Positions 15,515 to 24,343 of a stretch of DNA of 64,000 nucleotides are shown here, piece after piece; positions within the stretch are counted from its first letter, which is position 1, and the number at the start of each line of letters is the position of its first letter. The stretch is taken from assembly GCA_900542445.1 (NCBI GenBank), contig UQNN01000001.1, forward strand, positions 62,001 through 126,000, given 5' to 3'. This stretch comes from an uncultured Eubacteriales bacterium (lineage in GTDB: Bacteria; Bacillota; Clostridia; Christensenellales; Aristaeellaceae). The notes under the pieces were generated by a model. It worked only from the letters and a program-made list of their open reading frames with translations. It made no database searches and was not told where the DNA came from. Position numbers and translations under genes: made by a program.

Positions 15515-17908
15515 TTACAGACGCAGGGTTGCGCCGCATTCCTTTTCGCACGCGGCAAGAATTTTCTGCATCAGCGGATTTACGTCGTCATCGGAAAGCG
15601 TGCGTTCCGCATTGCGGAAAGTCAGAGAGAAAGCGACGGATTTTTTGCCGGAAAGCAGCTGAGCACCGCGGTAAATGTCAAACAGTTCGACTTTTTCAAG
15701 CAGGTTGCCGCCCGTTTTGCGAATTACATCCAACAAGCTGCCGACAGTCGTAGCTTCTTCCATCACCAGCGCGATATCGCGGGTAACGGCCGGGAATTTC
15801 GGCAGAGCGCGGACGTGTTCAACCTTTGTATGCAGAGTGCAGAGCATTTCCAGATTGACTTCGGCGATGATGGTGCGGCGTGTGATTTCAAATGCCTGCA
15901 TGACGTTCGGATGCAGTTCGGCTACGGTAGCGATGCACCTATCACCCGCCATCAGCTTCGCTGCGCGGCCAGGATGATGATAGGGTTCCGCGCCCGGAAT
16001 AACCTTCACCATTACGCCGAACTGCGCGAGCATATCCATGACGATGTCGCGAATCAGATAAAAATCTACGCCGTCGCCATAGGCGCCAATGCACAGAGAA
16101 GGCTGCTCATGCGGCAAATCTCCAGGCTTACGCTCGGTGACGTCGAATACGGGCGCGATCTCATAGAGCATTGCGTTTTCGTTATTGCGGTTCTGGTTGA
16201 GGGAAATCGTACCCAGCACGCTTGGCACAAGGGTACTGCGCATGACGCTGGTATCTTCGCCGAGCGGATTGGTCAGCTTGAGCTGGTTTATGCGAGGATC
16301 ATCCGCGGCAAGGCCAAGCTTTTCGACGAGCTTCGGACTGACGAAGGAGAAATTGCGGATTTCGTAAAGTCCCTTGGAAGAGAGAATGCGTCCAACGCGG
16401 TCGGAAAGCTGCATGTGAATGTTGCGCGTGCCCGTAGAAGTCTGGCCGCGCAGCATCGTGGACTTGATGTGCTCGTATCCGTAAATGCGCAGCACTTCTT
16501 CGGAAAGATCCGCTTCACCCTCGATATCCTCGCGGAAATCCGGCACAATCGCGGTCAGCGTGTCACCATCAAGCGTCGTTTTAAAACTCAGCGCATTCAA
16601 AATGCGTGCCATCTCTTCCCCTGGAATTTCCATGCCGACGCGGGCGTTTATGCGTGCGACAGAAGCAACGACGGTCTGTTCCGCCTTGGAAGCGGGATAG
16701 CAGTCGTAGACATCCTCAATGACTTCGCCTGCGCCCAGCATGTTGACCAGCTGACAGGCACGATCCGCAGCTTCACGGCAGGTCGCCGCGCAGACGCCGC
16801 GTTCGTAACGGCCGGAAGCTTCCGTACGCAGACCCAGTGCGCGGGTTGTCAGGCGAATATTTGTGCGGTCGAACGCCGCAATTTCAAACATCACAGTCGT
16901 GGTGCTTTCGGTGATTTCGGATTCTTCGCCGCCCATCACGCCGGCAATGCCGGTTGCATTGGTCTGATCGGCAATCATCAACATATCCGGCGTGAGCGCA
17001 CGTTCCTTGCCATCCAGCGTGGTGATGGTTTCACCTTTGTTGGCGCGGCGAACGATAATATGGTTGTCCTTTACTTTGGCCAGATCGAACGCATGCATCG
17101 GATGACCAGTTTCCAACATCACATAGTTGGTAATATCCACAATATTGTTAATGGCGCGCACACCGGCGGCATTGAGTGCCTTGCGCATCCACATCGGAGA
17201 CGGACCGATCTTCACGTTGCGGATAATGCGCGCACAATAACGCGGACAAAGCGTGGTATCCTGCACGTCGATATGCACATAATCATTCATCTTGCCGGGC
17301 ACGGTTTCCACTTTGATTTCCGGCTTGCGGAACTCGGTGCCAAGGGTTACGGCAGCTTCGCGCGCAACGCCCCAAACACTCAGGCAGTCCGGACGATTGG
17401 CCAGAATTTCAAAATCGACGATCGTATCGTCCACGCCGAGAATCGGGCGGACATCCGTACCAGGCTTGTAATCCTCGTGGAAAATCAGCAGGCCCTTATC
17501 GCCTACGGACGGATAGAGGTAATCCGGTACGCCGATTTCCGGACCAGAGCAACACATGCCGTCGGACTCGACGCCGCGCAATTTGCCCTTTTTAATTTTA
17601 ATACCGCCCGGCAGTATGGCGCCGACTTTTGCGACGGGAACCAGATCGCCTTCGTGTACATTGGGTGCGCCGGTGACGATTTGCAACGGCTCTTCTTCGC
17701 CTACATCCACAGAGCAGATGACCATATGATCGGAATTTTCATGCTTGCGGACGGAAAGAATTTTGCCCACAACGACGTTCTGCACGGCGTCGTTCTGGTT
17801 CTCAAGCCCCTCGACGCCTGTGCCGTGCATAATCATAGCGCTTTCAAATTCTTCCGGCGTTACAGGAATATCCGTATACTGCCGAATCCATTGCATCGGT
17901 ACTTTCAT
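15515..17908 (-). CDS. pheT: Phenylalanyl-tRNA synthetase beta subunit
   Basis: A 797-residue PheRS beta chain that forms the (alpha-beta)2 enzyme with PheS. Domains in order: EMAP/OB-fold tRNA-binding domain (about 40-150), B3/B4 editing domain (about 210-360), B5 DNA-binding-like domain (about 400-475), catalytic-like core (about 480-690), and the C-terminal anticodon-binding FDX-ACB domain (about 705-797, LPKFPAVTRDIALV... GKKSVAFSLTFRNAERTL). Downstream of pheS, both under the T-box. Length is normal. Confidence 0.97.
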   Translation of the reverse strand: MKVPMQWIRQYTDIPVTPEEFESAMIMHGTGVEGLENQNDAVQNVVVGKILSVRKHENSDHMVICSVDVGEEEPLQIVTGAPNVHEGDLVPVAKVGAILPGGIKIKKGKLRGVESDGMCCSGPEIGVPDYLYPSVGDKGLLIFHEDYKPGTDVRPILGVDDTIVDFEILANRPDCLSVWGVAREAAVTLGTEFRKPEIKVETVPGKMNDYVHIDVQDTTLCPRYCARIIRNVKIGPSPMWMRKALNAAGVRAINNIVDITNYVMLETGHPMHAFDLAKVKDNHIIVRRANKGETITTLDGKERALTPDMLMIADQTNATGIAGVMGGEESEITESTTTVMFEIAAFDRTNIRLTTRALGLRTEASGRYERGVCAATCREAADRACQLVNMLGAGEVIEDVYDCYPASKAEQTVVASVARINARVGMEIPGEEMARILNALSFKTTLDGDTLTAIVPDFREDIEGEADLSEEVLRIYGYEHIKSTMLRGQTSTGTRNIHMQLSDRVGRILSSKGLYEIRNFSFVSPKLVEKLGLAADDPRINQLKLTNPLGEDTSVMRSTLVPSVLGTISLNQNRNNENAMLYEIAPVFDVTERKPGDLPHEQPSLCIGAYGDGVDFYLIRDIVMDMLAQFGVMVKVIPGAEPYHHPGRAAKLMAGDRCIATVAELHPNVMQAFEITRRTIIAEVNLEMLCTLHTKVEHVRALPKFPAVTRDIALVMEEATTVGSLLDVIRKTGGNLLEKVELFDIYRGAQLLSGKKSVAFSLTFRNAERTLSDDDVNPLMQKILAACEKECGATLRL

Positions 17909-17926
17909 TGCTTGATTCCTCCACCC

Positions 17927-18961
17927 TTAATCCTCGCGGAACTGCGACAGGAAACGAACGTCGCCCTCATAAAGCGCGCGCATGTCGGTAATGCCGTAAC
18001 GGAGCATCACGATTCGTTCAAGACCCACGCCAAACGCAAAGCCGCGGTACTTCTTGCTGTCGATGCCGCACATATCCAGCACCTTGGGGTTAACCATGCC
18101 TGCGCCGAGCACTTCAATCCAGCCCGTGCCTTTGCAGACGCGGCAACCCTTTCCGTGGCAGTTGACACAGGTCAGGTCAACCTCAGCGGACGGCTCGGTG
18201 AACGGGAAGAAGCTCGGGCGGAAGCGCGTGGTTACATCGTCGCCATAAAGCGCCTTGGCAAATGTGTCGAGCGTACCTTTCAAATCGGCCATCGTCACAT
18301 CTTCGTCGATGACCAGGCCCTCCATCTGATGGAACACCGGGGAATGCGTCGCGTCTACCTCGTCGGCGCGATAGACGCGGCCTGGGCAGACAATGCGGAT
18401 CGGCGGTTTGCGGGAGAGCATTGTGCGCGCCTGAACCGGAGAAGTATGTGTGCGCAAAACAATGTTGTCTTCAATATAAAAGGTATCCTGCGCGTCGCGG
18501 GCGGGATGGTTTTTCGGCAGATTGAGCAGCTCAAAGTTAAACAGATCCAGTTCGACTTCCGGGCCTTCTACAACATCAAAACCCATTCCGGTGAAAACCT
18601 TGAGCAGCTGATCCTGCACCAGCGAAACCGGATGAATGCTTCCGATGGGCGCATGTTTGCGCGGCTCTGTAACGTCGATCGCTTCGCGTTCCAGCTTCTT
18701 TTCCTGCTCGATCCGTTTGATCTTGCTGTCCAGCGCGTCCATCTGCTCGGTCAGCCGTTCGCGCACAACGTTAATCATCTGGCCGGCCTTCGGGCGTTCT
18801 TCGGCAGGCAACTGCCCCATTGAACGCAGCAACTGGGTCAAATCGCCCTTTTTGCCCAGCATTTTCAGACGCAGCGCATCCAATCCTGCTTTGTCGCGAA
18901 CGTTTTCCAGCTGGTTGGCGGCTTCCTCCTGGATTTTGCGCAGTTGTTCTTGCATATCCAT
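17927..18961 (-). CDS. pheS: Phenylalanyl-tRNA synthetase alpha subunit
   Basis: A 344-residue class II synthetase alpha chain. N-terminal coiled coil (about 1-80), then motif 2 (FRPSFFPFTEPSAEVD, with a CVNCHGKGCRVCKGTG zinc-finger-like insert) and motif 3 (GVGLERIVMLRYGITDMR). The ATG at 18961 is chosen because AAGGAGG is about 11 bases upstream; the frame runs further upstream into the T-box without a ribosome site. Followed by pheT after 18 bases. The synthetase acts in the cytosol. Confidence 0.97.
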   Translation of the reverse strand: MDMQEQLRKIQEEAANQLENVRDKAGLDALRLKMLGKKGDLTQLLRSMGQLPAEERPKAGQMINVVRERLTEQMDALDSKIKRIEQEKKLEREAIDVTEPRKHAPIGSIHPVSLVQDQLLKVFTGMGFDVVEGPEVELDLFNFELLNLPKNHPARDAQDTFYIEDNIVLRTHTSPVQARTMLSRKPPIRIVCPGRVYRADEVDATHSPVFHQMEGLVIDEDVTMADLKGTLDTFAKALYGDDVTTRFRPSFFPFTEPSAEVDLTCVNCHGKGCRVCKGTGWIEVLGAGMVNPKVLDMCGIDSKKYRGFAFGVGLERIVMLRYGITDMRALYEGDVRFLSQFRED

Positions 18962-18991
18962 GTGGTCTGTATCCTCCTTCTTTTCGGAAAA

Positions 18992-19236
18992 GAAAAAGCC
19001 CCGTCCGCAAAGGGACGAGGCCGATTTTCCTCGTGGTACCACCCAAATTTACCTCATGCGCATACGGCACAAGGCCTCTGATTCGGTAACGGGTCGTCCG
19101 TCTCCGCCTACCTGTCAGCGGAGCAGCTCCTGAGTGAATTTCCCGCAGAACTCCACATGGAATTTCAGCCGCGTTCCATGCTCTCTAATGAAATTCTTTC
19201 CAGCAGGCTTTGTCTCAATCTTCGCCTTTCTTGCGT
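18992..19236 (-). promoter_or_regulatory. Phe T-box riboswitch with terminator
   Basis: The minus-strand leader of pheST contains the T-box core GGGTGGTACCACG (rc at 19032-19044), which base-pairs with the CCA end of uncharged tRNA, and downstream a terminator hairpin CCTCGTCC/GGACGGGG followed by CTTTTTC (18992-19022). A candidate UUC (Phe) specifier reads in GGAGTTCTGC (complement of 19148-19150). Uncharged tRNA-Phe is expected to stabilise the antiterminator. The specifier was not proved by folding stem I. Confidence 0.93.
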
Positions 19237-19265
19237 ATTATACATGATTTTTCGTCAGTTGGCAA
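19237..19265 (-). promoter_or_regulatory. Promoter of the T-box-pheST operon
   Basis: TTGCCA (19260-19265), 17-base spacer, TATAAT (19237-19242) on the minus strand. Confidence 0.8.
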
Positions 19266-19272
19266 GAGAAAA

Positions 19273-19659
19273 TTATTGCAGATACTCACTCTGGCCGCAG
19301 AAACAGAATTCGCCTGCCCGGTGGTTTTCGCCGCAGGGCCAGGTTGCCTCTTCTTCACTCAATTCGCCGATTTCGTCAAGCAGGGTTTCCATCACATATT
19401 GACCGAAAACCTGCTCAATTTCGTTTTCATCTTCGGTCACGACATACTCCTGTGCGCCATCCGGCGTGCAATCCTGACGCACAAGCAACAAGCGATCGTT
19501 TTCCATCTGTTCATCCGCTTCGTCTTCATGCACTGTGCCCAGAATATGATAAAGCTTCCCGCTGTATTCAACGGTAGCCAGATAGCACATCTCTACCTTT
19601 CGACCGCTTGCGTCACTGATTTCGACCAATTCAAATTCGTCGCTTAACCAATCCGTCAT
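19273..19659 (-). CDS. DUF1292 family protein
   Basis: 128 residues, acidic. The beta-rich DUF1292 fold is seen as 'EFELVEISDASGRKVEMCYLATVEY' then 'YVVTEDENEIEQVFG'. A Cys-rich tail (CGENHRAGEFCFCGQ, near 112-124) is additional and may bind metal. The family is widespread in Firmicutes (YrzB) next to ireB and ruvX and its role is unsettled. It is the third gene after ireB and the ruvX fusion. GAGGAAC precedes the ATG. Another DUF1292 is fused to the neighbouring RuvX. Confidence 0.75.
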   Translation of the reverse strand: MTDWLSDEFELVEISDASGRKVEMCYLATVEYSGKLYHILGTVHEDEADEQMENDRLLLVRQDCTPDGAQEYVVTEDENEIEQVFGQYVMETLLDEIGELSEEEATWPCGENHRAGEFCFCGQSEYLQ

Positions 19660-19697
19660 ACTTGTTCCTCAAATGCTTGCCTGAATGATATGAAAAA

Positions 19698-20417
19698 TCA
19701 GCGCTCTTCGCTTTGTTCAAGATAGGCTTCATAAATGCGTTCGATCAGTTTTTCGTCATCAAGCGACTGATAACATGGATTTCCATTTGCGTCGGTCGTC
19801 TTGCGCATGATGAAACTCTCATCCTGCTCAATATCCCCGCAAGAATCTTCACTGATAAGCAACACATATTCATCGCCGTGGTATGGGATGGTTGCGTTCA
19901 ACAGAAAACGAATGACGTTCCCATCCTCGTCCTCCATTTCAAGGACATCGTCGAGTTCTGCCTCGTCTTCTTCAGAATCGTCTTCGACTGTCTGAGCGTT
20001 CTGCATTGCCTGCGCATCCAGATAGGATTGCAGAATCATCACTGCGGCAACCATATCCACTTTCTTTTTACGGTTTTCACGGCTCATATTGGCCTCTAAC
20101 AGCGCGTCTTCGGCAAGCACAGTGGTCATCCGCTCGTCATAATACGAGACGACAAGGCCTGCTTCTTCCAATTTCTCAGCTAGTTGGGTAACTTTTTCCG
20201 CTTGAAAACCGCGTGTGCCGTCCATGTTAAGCGGCAGACCGCAGAGGATGCGATTGGTTTCATATTGCTGTGCAATTTGGCTGATTCTGCGCACATCCGG
20301 CCCATAGCCAACACGCGTATATGTCTCGATCGGCTGCGCGGTAATCCCCAACGCATCGCTGACCGCGATGCCAATGCGGCGGTCGCCCACATCCAGCGCG
20401 ACAATTCTTTCGTTCAT
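19698..20417 (-). CDS. ruvX: RuvX (YqgF) Holliday junction resolvase-like protein fused to DUF1292
   Basis: 239 residues. The N-terminal part (1-140) is the RNase H-like YqgF fold: VALDVGDRRIGIAVSD, ILCGLPLNMDG, DERMTT and KVDMVAAVMIL supply the acidic active site. YqgF acts in 16S rRNA 5' maturation or recombination. After an acidic linker (about 143-158), the C-terminal part (about 158-235, MEDEDGNVIRFLLNATIPY...EYVLLIS) is a DUF1292 (YrzB) domain, a separate protein in B. subtilis. Start chosen at 20417 with AGGGG upstream. Follows ireB by 10 bases; the following gene is yet another DUF1292. Confidence 0.85.
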   Translation of the reverse strand: MNERIVALDVGDRRIGIAVSDALGITAQPIETYTRVGYGPDVRRISQIAQQYETNRILCGLPLNMDGTRGFQAEKVTQLAEKLEEAGLVVSYYDERMTTVLAEDALLEANMSRENRKKKVDMVAAVMILQSYLDAQAMQNAQTVEDDSEEDEAELDDVLEMEDEDGNVIRFLLNATIPYHGDEYVLLISEDSCGDIEQDESFIMRKTTDANGNPCYQSLDDEKLIERIYEAYLEQSEER

Positions 20418-20427
20418 ACTGTTCCCC

Positions 20428-20688
20428 TTACACATTTTTGGAAAGATAGAACTGAACCAGCTCTTCCAGCAGCTCGTCACGGTCAATCCGGCATATCAAA
20501 GAACGTGCGTTCTGATATCCGGTGATATAAGTCGGATCGCCGCTGATGAGATAGCCGACAATCTGCGTAATCGGATCATATCCCTTTGCGGACAGCGCGT
20601 GATATACGCAAAGCAGGATCGTCTGCGCATCCTGCGGGTTTTCGCTGATGGTTTTAAAGTGCTGCGTTCCCATTTCCGAATCGATCAT
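20428..20688 (-). CDS. IreB family regulatory phosphoprotein
   Basis: 86 residues of the DUF965/YrzL family. Hallmarks 'AYEAL'-type helix and [29 protein letters not shown] are clear. In Enterococcus faecalis IreB is phosphorylated by the IreK PASTA kinase and contributes to cephalosporin resistance control; N-terminal Thr residues are the phosphosites there, and a Thr is present here at about 8 (GTQHFKT). First gene of the ireB-ruvX-DUF1292 unit with its own promoter. In B. subtilis, alaS precedes this unit; here it does not. Confidence 0.9.
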   Translation of the reverse strand: MIDSEMGTQHFKTISENPQDAQTILLCVYHALSAKGYDPITQIVGYLISGDPTYITGYQNARSLICRIDRDELLEELVQFYLSKNV

Positions 20689-20723
20689 GGCATTAGACCC
20701 CTTCCTTAAACTGGCACGCTCCT

Positions 20724-20752
20724 ATTATACACGATAAGCGGCGAGGTTTCAA
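20724..20752 (-). promoter_or_regulatory. Promoter of the ireB-ruvX-DUF1292 operon
   Basis: TTGAAA (20747-20752), 17-base spacer, TATAAT (20724-20729) on the minus strand. Confidence 0.75.
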
Positions 20753-20756
20753 CGCT

Positions 20757-21743
20757 TTATGATGGTTTCATCATAATTGTGGCGCTGCGGAGCGACCAGA
20801 ATATGCTGCGCAAAATAACCAGCAGCGGAATGGCCAGCACGATTCCCCATAACCCCATCAGGCTGCCGAGAATGAACACGCCGATCAACGCGCTGAACGG
20901 TCGAATGGAGGTGCTGGAGGCTGTGAAATACGGCGTGACAAAATTGCCTTCAATCTGCTGAACGATCACAACGACGATTAGGGCAGAGATAGCTTGGCCG
21001 ATTCCCTGACCGAGTGCCGTCAGTGCAATCGGAATACTGGCCAGAATAGGGCCGATGTATGGAAAAACTTCAAAAACGCTCATAAAAACAGAAAGCAGAA
21101 GCGCGTCATTGATTCCAAGCGCGAAAAGGCCGGCGAATGTTGCCAGAAAGACGAATAAGCTGGTTTTCAGCACGCCTGACAGGTAACTCATCAGCGCGTT
21201 TTTGCAGCCCAAACAGGCAGATAAAAAAAACTCCCGCCGCTCAATGGGAAGCAGCAAAAGCAAATGCCTGCCCAATCGTTTTCTTTCGCATAGCAGATAA
21301 TACGCGATGACGAATGAAAAAACAAATTGACCGGCTTTGGCAGCGAATGCCATGCTTTCTTTGGCGATGATTCCTGTCCCTTGAGAAATCAGCGTGCCGA
21401 GCCATTCGCTCAAATTGGTTTGTCCGATAGGATGCAGTCCAAGGGTATTCAAAAAAACAGCGCACTGCTGATTCAGTGTGGAAAGCGTCGGCATGATACG
21501 CCGAATTAAATCCATTGTATGTGCAAATAAATACGGAATAAACGCCGAAAGGGCCGTTGCGGTCAACAAAACAAGTCCCAGCACGCAAATCGCCGCCGAA
21601 GCTGAGGGGCTGAGTCCTTTGCGCTCCATCCGCGTACACAGCGGCGCAAGCATGAGCGTCAGAACGGAAGCAAGCGCAAAAACCCATGCAATTCGAGAGA
21701 GAGTTTCGCGTTTTTGAAAGCTATAACAAAGGCCGACGACCAC
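20757..21743 (-). CDS. AI-2E family (DUF20) membrane transporter
   Basis: 328 residues from the first canonical GTG codon, with six to seven hydrophobic segments and the family C terminus (GNFVTPYFTASSTSIRPFSALIGVFILGSLMGLWGIVLAIPLL). YrrI-like members export diverse metabolites or ions; no substrate can be assigned. The start is unclear: the GTG at 21743 has no ribosome site and would truncate the first membrane helix, while the frame is open upstream. An AAGGGG at about 21795-21801 stands 9 bases before an ATC codon at 21785 that would add 14 residues and complete the helix; see findings. Confidence 0.82.
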   Translation of the reverse strand: MVVGLCYSFQKRETLSRIAWVFALASVLTLMLAPLCTRMERKGLSPSASAAICVLGLVLLTATALSAFIPYLFAHTMDLIRRIMPTLSTLNQQCAVFLNTLGLHPIGQTNLSEWLGTLISQGTGIIAKESMAFAAKAGQFVFSFVIAYYLLCERKRLGRHLLLLLPIERREFFLSACLGCKNALMSYLSGVLKTSLFVFLATFAGLFALGINDALLLSVFMSVFEVFPYIGPILASIPIALTALGQGIGQAISALIVVVIVQQIEGNFVTPYFTASSTSIRPFSALIGVFILGSLMGLWGIVLAIPLLVILRSIFWSLRSATIMMKPS

Positions 21744-21857
21744 GCATAAAAAGATGATTGCGCGTCGGAAAAGCGGACGTTCGATAAAGCCTTGCCCCTT
21801 TCTAGAAGCCGCAAGGCACGGCGAAGCGTCACCGTTAACCCTGCGGCTTACCGTTGT

Positions 21858-22019
21858 TTAGTTCATCCAGCAATCGACAACCTGGCGAGCCAAATGGGAA
21901 CCATTTTTGCTCAGAACTCGTTTCATTCGCTTGCCTTGCGGCGTCATCATCAGTCCTGCACCGACGGTCATGCCCATCAAACTGCCGACGGCGATGCCTT
22001 TCATGGTGGATAAGCGCAT
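21858..22019 (-). CDS. Tiny membrane protein, DUF3918-like in size and context
   Basis: 53 residues (MRLSTMKGIAVGSLMG...), with one glycine/methionine-rich membrane segment (about 6-26) and a basic tail (TPQGKRMKRVLSKNGSH). The ATG at 22019 is 10 bases from a GGGAGGG; the ATG at 22004 would give an ATGA overlap with the upstream stop. It is too short for length-based finding and the translation is unusual in having many Met residues, yet it has a good ribosome site and a tight place between two real genes. B. subtilis has a comparable small gene (YrzQ/DUF3918 type) at the equivalent locus; that match is memory-based. Confidence 0.65.
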   Translation of the reverse strand: MRLSTMKGIAVGSLMGMTVGAGLMMTPQGKRMKRVLSKNGSHLARQVVDCWMN

Positions 22020-22489
22020 TCTTCGTTTCCCTCCCTTGCAAAAGTCAGCTCATGGCCCAGCAGGGCCGGGATGATTAGTTCTTCCGCATGGCTTTCGGAA
22101 CGGCGGTAATCATAAATCCACAACCGTGTGCGCCGTGCCTTGCCCAAATAGCCTGGCGACATTTCAAATGCCTGAACTGCAAACGTCTCATCATCAAGCG
22201 CGTAATCCGTTACGCGGCCACACAGCAGGCCGGAAGCATCGCGAACGAAACTGCAAGGCGAAGCCTCATACTTGCGCTTGTAACGCTGAACGCCGCGAAC
22301 AACCACGAAACCTTTGCCAATAGCCTCAACGCTTTCCGGCAGAATTACGCGTTTACCTCGAATGCCGCAGGAAACGATCAGCGCGAGAACCTGATTTTGC
22401 GCTTCGTTCAGGCTGACGCTTTGAAGCAAACCAATCTGTCGTTGACCCAAGACGACCGGAAAATTGCGCAGAATGCTCATGCGGATCAA
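22001..22489 (-). CDS. PRC-barrel domain protein (YrrD-like)
   Basis: 162 residues with two beta-barrel-like units (residues 1-75 and about 80-125), 'LLCGRVTDYALDDETFAVQAFEMS' being typical PRC-barrel. YrrD of B. subtilis sits next to the AI-2E-type yrrI gene, as here. TTG at 22489 is placed 6 bases after GGGAGGAG, so the rare start is preferred to the ATG at 22480. First gene of a unit with the tiny membrane protein and the AI-2E-type transporter. Role unknown. Confidence 0.75.
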   Translation of the reverse strand: MIRMSILRNFPVVLGQRQIGLLQSVSLNEAQNQVLALIVSCGIRGKRVILPESVEAIGKGFVVVRGVQRYKRKYEASPCSFVRDASGLLCGRVTDYALDDETFAVQAFEMSPGYLGKARRTRLWIYDYRRSESHAEELIIPALLGHELTFAREGNEECAYPP

Positions 22490-22620
22490 GTCATACTCCT
22501 CCCTTTGATGAGCCTGCTTCTAACGTTGACCATATGGAAGAAAACGATGCTGGCAAGATCTGAAAGAGCAGGTATTTTTGCGTGTGCGTTATACGAAAAA
22601 AACTGCCCGAAGGCAGTTAC

Positions 22621-23538
22621 TTATCGAAATTTTTGAAGTGTGTCTTCAAAAGCGGCAGGCAGCGGTGCGCAGAATGTCAAACGTTTTCCTGTTGTCGGAT
22701 GCGTAAAAGCGAGGGTGTACGCATGTAGCATGAGCCGTGGAATGCGCACAGGGGTTTTGAGATTTGGCGCATATATTTTGTCGCCCAGCAATGGATGACC
22801 GATGGAAAGCATGTGAACGCGGATTTGGTGCGTTCGACCGGTAAGTAGATGAACGTCCAAATAGGTTGCGCCATTCAGATGCTCCAAAACATGCCATTCT
22901 GTGCGAGAGGGTTTGCCATTTGGCACGACTGCCATTTTTTTGCGATCAATTGGATGGCGTCCAATCGGTGCATCAATCAGTCCTTCTCCTTTGGAAAAAG
23001 AACCGTGCGCGACGGCACGATAGTGTTTTTCCATTGTGCGCTGTTTAAACTGTTCGCTGAGCGCGGCATGCGCTGCATCGTTTTTTGCAATCAGAATCAG
23101 ACCGGAAGTATCTTTATCCAATCGGTGAACGATGCCGGGGCGCATCTCTCCGCCAATGCCGGATAAATCATGCACATGATAAAGCAACGCGTTTACCAAT
23201 GTGCCGCTTTCATTTCCGGCGGCGGGATGAACGACCATGCCACTCTTTTTGTTGACGACAACAACATCGGCATCCTGATAGAGGATATCCAGCGGGATAT
23301 CCTGCGGAACAATATCCACAGGTTTTGTTTCGGGAACATTCAGAATGATCCGCATGCCTTCTTCTGTTTTGCGTGCAGCCTTGCGCTCGATTTCACCGTT
23401 GACAACCATCGCGCCTTCTTCCATCAATGAAACAATCCTGGAGCGCGAGAAAGGCGTTTGTTCGCGCAGATAAGCGTCGAGCCGCATGCCGGAAAAGGCA
23501 GGTTCAACTGTCAGCGCAATGCGCTCCGACTCATCCAT
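22621..23538 (-). CDS. RluD-type 23S rRNA pseudouridine synthase
   Basis: 305 residues: an N-terminal S4 RNA-binding domain (about 15-75, MRLDAYLREQTPFSRSRIVSLMEEGAMVVNG) and a catalytic RluA-family domain with the active-site Asp in GIVHRLDKDTSGL (about 137-149) and GRTHQIRVHM. It isomerises uridines in 23S rRNA; YlyB is the B. subtilis counterpart next to lspA. Start at 23538 with GGAGGAATTCC in front; it overlaps the lspA stop by 8 bases. Confidence 0.93.
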   Translation of the reverse strand: MDESERIALTVEPAFSGMRLDAYLREQTPFSRSRIVSLMEEGAMVVNGEIERKAARKTEEGMRIILNVPETKPVDIVPQDIPLDILYQDADVVVVNKKSGMVVHPAAGNESGTLVNALLYHVHDLSGIGGEMRPGIVHRLDKDTSGLILIAKNDAAHAALSEQFKQRTMEKHYRAVAHGSFSKGEGLIDAPIGRHPIDRKKMAVVPNGKPSRTEWHVLEHLNGATYLDVHLLTGRTHQIRVHMLSIGHPLLGDKIYAPNLKTPVRIPRLMLHAYTLAFTHPTTGKRLTFCAPLPAAFEDTLQKFR

Positions 23539-24004
23539 GGAATTCCTCCGTTTTTTCTGTTTGGTGTTCAAAAAGAAGCAGCAGAATAAGCGCTGCGACG
23601 GATACGCTGACGCACATGTCTGCAAAATTGAAAATTGGAAAACGAATAAACAGCAGCTTGATGTAGTCTGTTACGCCGCCGAAGAAAAATCGATCGAGAA
23701 GATTGCCAATTCCACCGCCGATTAGTCCTGAAACAGCAGTACATGCCGCGCCTGAGAGTGATTTTTCGTGCGCCAGATACAGACACAGCAACGCTGTCAG
23801 CAGTACAGAGATGAGCACAATCACTGATTGCCTGGAAGCCAAAAGGCTAAACGCTGCGCCCGTATTGGTTACATGACGCAGCTCAAAAAACGGAGACGCG
23901 CTGAAAAAAGCTTGTCCCTCCGGCAGCTTACGAATAAAAAACTTGATGATCTGATCAAGTGCCGCTATCACGGCAGCTAATAAAAAATACTTGATTCTTT
24001 TCAT
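23531..24004 (-). CDS. lspA: Lipoprotein signal peptidase
   Basis: A 157-residue aspartyl protease with four membrane helices that removes signal peptides from diacylated prolipoproteins. Catalytic Asp residues are visible in GNLLDRFFFGGVTDY (about 112-126) and FPIFNFADMCV (about 132-142). Followed by an overlapping pseudouridine synthase gene, the arrangement seen in Bacillus and Clostridium. Confidence 0.96.
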   Translation of the reverse strand: MKRIKYFLLAAVIAALDQIIKFFIRKLPEGQAFFSASPFFELRHVTNTGAAFSLLASRQSVIVLISVLLTALLCLYLAHEKSLSGAACTAVSGLIGGGIGNLLDRFFFGGVTDYIKLLFIRFPIFNFADMCVSVSVAALILLLLFEHQTEKTEEFHG

Positions 24005-24015
24005 ATTTATGAGAA

Positions 24016-24279
24016 TTACAGGTTACTCTCTACAATGCGCACCAGTTCTGCCAGAAATTTGCCAATAATGGGCAGGTTGGCGAGCGCAATGCTTTGCAAT
24101 ACATACAGAAGCAGCGCACCAAGCACGGTAAATCCAATGGAAAAACCGATTCCTCTTGCCGCGCCGCTGAGCAAATCCTCAAGCAGGCGGCGTTTCCACA
24201 AAGGCCGACGAGGCAAACTCTCTTCGATTTGCTCTAACTGCATGGAAATACGTTCAAGCGTGTCGTTAAATTCGGACAT
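24016..24279 (-). CDS. DUF5665 family small membrane protein
   Basis: 87 residues: an amphipathic N terminus (1-40, EFNDTLERISMQLEQIEESL), a membrane-anchoring glycine-rich segment (about 45-72, ARGIGFSIGFTVLGALLLYVLQ) and a short C-terminal tail. This layout fits DUF5665, often between divIVA/sepF and lspA. Start at 24279 chosen because of AGAGAGGTG upstream. No function is known. Confidence 0.75.
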   Translation of the reverse strand: MSEFNDTLERISMQLEQIEESLPRRPLWKRRLLEDLLSGAARGIGFSIGFTVLGALLLYVLQSIALANLPIIGKFLAELVRIVESNL

Positions 24280-24343
24280 AAACACACACCTCTCTTCTCT
24301 TCTTAGCATAACGGAAGAAAGGCTCCCTATTCTTTTATACAGA

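Noticed and set aside
15410..18823. 1137-codon open frame on the plus strand antisense to pheT/pheS
   Set aside because: It runs opposite to well-supported pheT and pheS, starts without a ribosome site and shows no family features; it is a coding-bias shadow.
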